Source: a bacterium (lineage in GTDB: Bacteria; Bdellovibrionota; Bdellovibrionia; Bdellovibrionales; UBA1609). Taken from it: a stretch of 8,590 nucleotides of DNA. The stretch spans positions 1 to 8,590 of the forward strand of contig JAJYHS010000047.1 of the NCBI GenBank assembly GCA_021784635.1, read 5' to 3'. Under the pieces are notes generated by a model. The model was not told the DNA's origin, searched no databases, and worked only from the letters and a program-made list of their open reading frames with translations. A program made the translations under genes and the position numbers. Positions 6,587 through 8,590 of the stretch are shown piece after piece. Position 1 is the first letter of the stretch; each line of letters opens with the position of its first letter.

Positions 6587-7553
6587 TGTTAATTTTATTT
6601 ATGTGAATAAATGATTCTGCGCGCCTCTTCTTCAACCATTCGCGAAACCGCCGTTTAAAATATATACCCATCAAATAGCGGCGAATGGCATCACGTTTGG
6701 CTTCAAGACCAGGCGATGGCACCAAAATCTTTTTATCAACTCTGAAAATATGATATCCATCAGCCATTTTCACTATTGGCGAGATATCTCCCGCTGAAAG
6801 CGGAGCCAAAATAGCACGTATTTTCGGGTTTAAATCAGACAAGCGATAAGTGCCGAAATCGCCCGCATTTTGACTGTATTGTTTGTCTTCAGAATATTGA
6901 GCCGCCAACGTCGTAAACGGAATTCCATCGTCAAGTTTTTCTTTGACCTCTTCAGCGCGAGCTTTTGCGGCGGCGGCTCCGCCGTTTGTGTCGGCAAAAA
7001 ATATGTGCGAGAGCTTGTATTCATAGACAAGTGGATTTTTGCCATGTTTTTGTTTTGCATAGAAGGCGTCAATTTCATTATTTGAGACTGTTATTTTGGA
7101 TGTTACTTCACGCTCAAGAAGCGTTTGTCTCTCCATACTTGTGCGAACGAAATCCTGGTATTGGGCATAGGAGACGCCTTGGTTTTTGAGAGTCTCTTTC
7201 AGTTGTTCAAGCGTAATTCCACGGCCCTGCGCGATATTGTTGATTTCAGAATCCACCTGTTCGATGGGAGTGACAATTCCACTGGAGGCAACTTCCGAGT
7301 CGATTATTTTCTGATCGATCAAATACTGAACGTCAGCGCTTTCTTTTTTTTTTAGTTTTGAAACATTGTAGAGGCTCAAGAGACCTTCATCTAAAAGACC
7401 GTGTGTCTTAAGTTGAGTTCTAAAAAGGTTGATGTCGGACTGAGTAATAGCGTTGTCGTTAACCACCGCAACGACGCGGTCGATGATTTTGGCATGCGCA
7501 AACGAGACGCAGGCAAAACTCATTGCCAAAACAGCCATCAACCGAACACGCAT
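6567..7553 (-). CDS. surA: SurA-like periplasmic chaperone / peptidyl-prolyl isomerase
   Basis: SurA-type proteins escort unfolded outer-membrane proteins through the periplasm. Residues 1-21 are a signal peptide with an AHA cleavage site before Lys22. Residues 22-150 form the SurA N-terminal chaperone module, with the hallmark IIDRVVAVVNDNAITQSD at 23-40. Residues 178-273 are one parvulin domain with LSHIF (His183), GDFG and DGYH (His268), so the catalytic-type residues are kept. A basic C-terminal helix completes the 328 residues; E. coli SurA (428) has two parvulin domains. I choose the ATG at 7553, which overlaps the preceding gene's TGA (TGATG) and has GAGGTGG 6 nt upstream; a TTG codon just before it is a less likely start. 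Followed by pdxA with a 20-nt overlap. Confidence 0.92.
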   Translation of the reverse strand: MRVRLMAVLAMSFACVSFAHAKIIDRVVAVVNDNAITQSDINLFRTQLKTHGLLDEGLLSLYNVSKLKKKESADVQYLIDQKIIDSEVASSGIVTPIEQVDSEINNIAQGRGITLEQLKETLKNQGVSYAQYQDFVRTSMERQTLLEREVTSKITVSNNEIDAFYAKQKHGKNPLVYEYKLSHIFFADTNGGAAAAKARAEEVKEKLDDGIPFTTLAAQYSEDKQYSQNAGDFGTYRLSDLNPKIRAILAPLSAGDISPIVKMADGYHIFRVDKKILVPSPGLEAKRDAIRRYLMGIYFKRRFREWLKKRRAESFIHINKINNGKWQS

Positions 7554-8530
7554 CAATTACCACCTCGATTTTGCACGTAAATTTTATTTATAACGTCATC
7601 ATTTTTATAAACATGAGCCTTCAAAATCTGCTTCCTAAGCCAGTCTTTATAGACACCCTGCTCACTTTGGGCAAGAAGATCACGAACGATTTGGGGTTTG
7701 GCCTCTTGAAAGGTAAGAGAGTGTGATCGTCGTCTCGCAACGATCTTGAACACATGGTAACCAAAAGCGTCTTTGGCGATTTCAAGCTGACCTATTGGAT
7801 AATGTCGCTTTGTGAAGATGTTCGAAGTGTCACTGTAAACCCATCCGAGATCGCCGCCGGTTTGGCCTTCCGGCCCCACTGAAAATTCTTTTGCCATAGC
7901 GGCAAAGCTTTTGCCTGCGCGAAGCACGCGCTCAATGGTTTGGGCGTTGGCTTTTGTGCGAACAACGATTTGATAAACGTGTACGGCGGCGGGGCGTTTA
8001 AAATTTTTTTTGTTATCAGCAAAATATCTTTGCATTTCTTCAGTCGTAGGTTTGGGTATGTCCTTTAAAAGCGCCGACTGCACTAAGTGCTCAAGAATCG
8101 TCATGCGCAGCCGGTCCTTCCACTCGTCTATTGTTAAGCCTTGGTCAGCAAGCTCTTTTCGAAAAGACAATTCATCGGGATATTGCTTTTGGATCTTTTT
8201 TACCGCGGCATCGAGATCTTCTTTTCGAACGAAAATTTGGTGTCGACGCGCCCAATCTTTTGTCAAAGATTGAACAACAAAATCTTGAACAACCAGGTTT
8301 TTAATCTTTTGAAGGATTTTTGGGTCCTTGGCGGATAAATCGTCAAACAACCTTATCCGTTCGGCAAGCCGGTCAGAAAACTCACCGGCGGTAAGCACAT
8401 TCTGGTTCACTTTTACGACCGGAATTTGGCGTAAATTTTTATGCGACCGCGTGCAGCCGGTTAAAACTAGTAGAAATGCCAATAATGAATATAGTGCACG
8501 CCGGCTCTTATGAGAGCACAAAAGGGTCAT
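7553..8530 (-). CDS. PpiC/parvulin-type lipoprotein (SurA/PrsA-like foldase)
   Basis: The 325-residue protein begins with a basic stretch, a hydrophobic core and a lipobox LTGC at 23-26, so Cys26 should be lipidated and the protein anchored in the envelope facing the periplasm. Residues 36-160 form a helical SurA-N-like chaperone region (VVKVNQNVLTAGEF at 38-51). Residues 182-265 are a parvulin domain (GGDLGW at 225-230, FGYHVFKI at 256-263). The first conserved parvulin His (as in SHI of the neighbouring SurA) is Gln187, and the stretch between GDLGW and FGYH looks a few residues short, so isomerase activity is doubtful and a chaperone role more likely. The ATG at 8530 overlaps the upstream stop (ATGA). 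The stop overlaps surA by one base, implying joint expression. Confidence 0.9.
   Translation of the reverse strand: MTLLCSHKSRRALYSLLAFLLVLTGCTRSHKNLRQIPVVKVNQNVLTAGEFSDRLAERIRLFDDLSAKDPKILQKIKNLVVQDFVVQSLTKDWARRHQIFVRKEDLDAAVKKIQKQYPDELSFRKELADQGLTIDEWKDRLRMTILEHLVQSALLKDIPKPTTEEMQRYFADNKKNFKRPAAVHVYQIVVRTKANAQTIERVLRAGKSFAAMAKEFSVGPEGQTGGDLGWVYSDTSNIFTKRHYPIGQLEIAKDAFGYHVFKIVARRRSHSLTFQEAKPQIVRDLLAQSEQGVYKDWLRKQILKAHVYKNDDVINKIYVQNRGGN
7560..7566 (-). promoter_or_regulatory. Ribosome binding site of surA
   Basis: On the minus strand this reads GAGGTGG with a 6-nt spacer to the ATG at 7553. It lies within the last codons of the upstream lipoprotein gene and favours the ATG over the adjacent TTG at 7556. 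Confidence 0.75.
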
Positions 8531-8590
8531 CGCAGTGACTTAACCAATTTCTCGTTAAGTGTCACCGGGTATCGACGGGCAATGCTTCTA
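8527..8590 (-). CDS. 3' end of an unidentified upstream gene (partial)
   Basis: On the minus strand a frame enters from the window edge and reads 20 codons ending in ...RYPVTLNEKLVKSLR, with its TGA at 8529-8527 overlapping the lipoprotein ATG as ATGA. The same 4-nt coupling is used elsewhere in this window, and no other start signal precedes the lipoprotein gene, so this is probably the tail of the preceding gene of the operon. Twenty residues are too few to name it; mfd often precedes surA-like genes in related bacteria, but that is only a guess. Confidence 0.55.
   Translation of the reverse strand, partial: RSIARRYPVTLNEKLVKSLR

Overview
The window looks like ordinary chromosome from a Gram-negative bacterium of the Bdellovibrionota / former deltaproteobacterial type. 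This placement is an inference. It rests on an F0 c-subunit that carries a signal peptide, a short atpB-atpE operon without the other ATP synthase genes, single-parvulin SurA-like proteins beside pdxA, and a degenerate receiver protein with a long acidic linker. Base composition is moderate and even, and I see no mobile elements, RNA genes, CRISPR arrays or phage genes.

Layout. Positions 2-2389 (+ strand) hold a tightly overlapping gene train: the 3' part of a TPR protein, atpZ, atpI, atpB and atpE. A convincing intrinsic terminator follows at about 2403-2463. Positions 2551-4218 (+) encode a 555-residue, probably regulatory protein: a pseudo-receiver lacking its phosphoacceptor Asp, a roughly 200-residue acidic Ser/Asn-rich linker, and an unfamiliar C-terminal half whose end resembles the N-terminal region seen in many HD-GYP proteins. 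Its stop codon abuts, with no spacer, the stop codon of a convergent gene.

Positions 4219-8590 (- strand, so read right to left) hold a second overlapping train: the last 20 codons of an unidentified gene, a PpiC-type lipoprotein, a SurA-like periplasmic chaperone, pdxA (pyridoxal phosphate synthesis) and a phosphomannomutase/phosphoglucomutase. All junctions overlap (4, 1, 20 and 29 nt), so the set is probably one transcript joining envelope protein folding, vitamin B6 synthesis and sugar-nucleotide supply for envelope polysaccharide.

How the genes work together: AtpZ and AtpI are membrane helpers of F0 assembly and ion supply, and AtpB and AtpE form the a/c ion-translocating core. The b, delta, alpha, gamma, beta and epsilon subunits must be encoded elsewhere. 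The two parvulin proteins probably act on outer-membrane or exported proteins in the periplasm. I did not find an obviously new multi-gene system. The least explained element is the 2551-4218 regulator.
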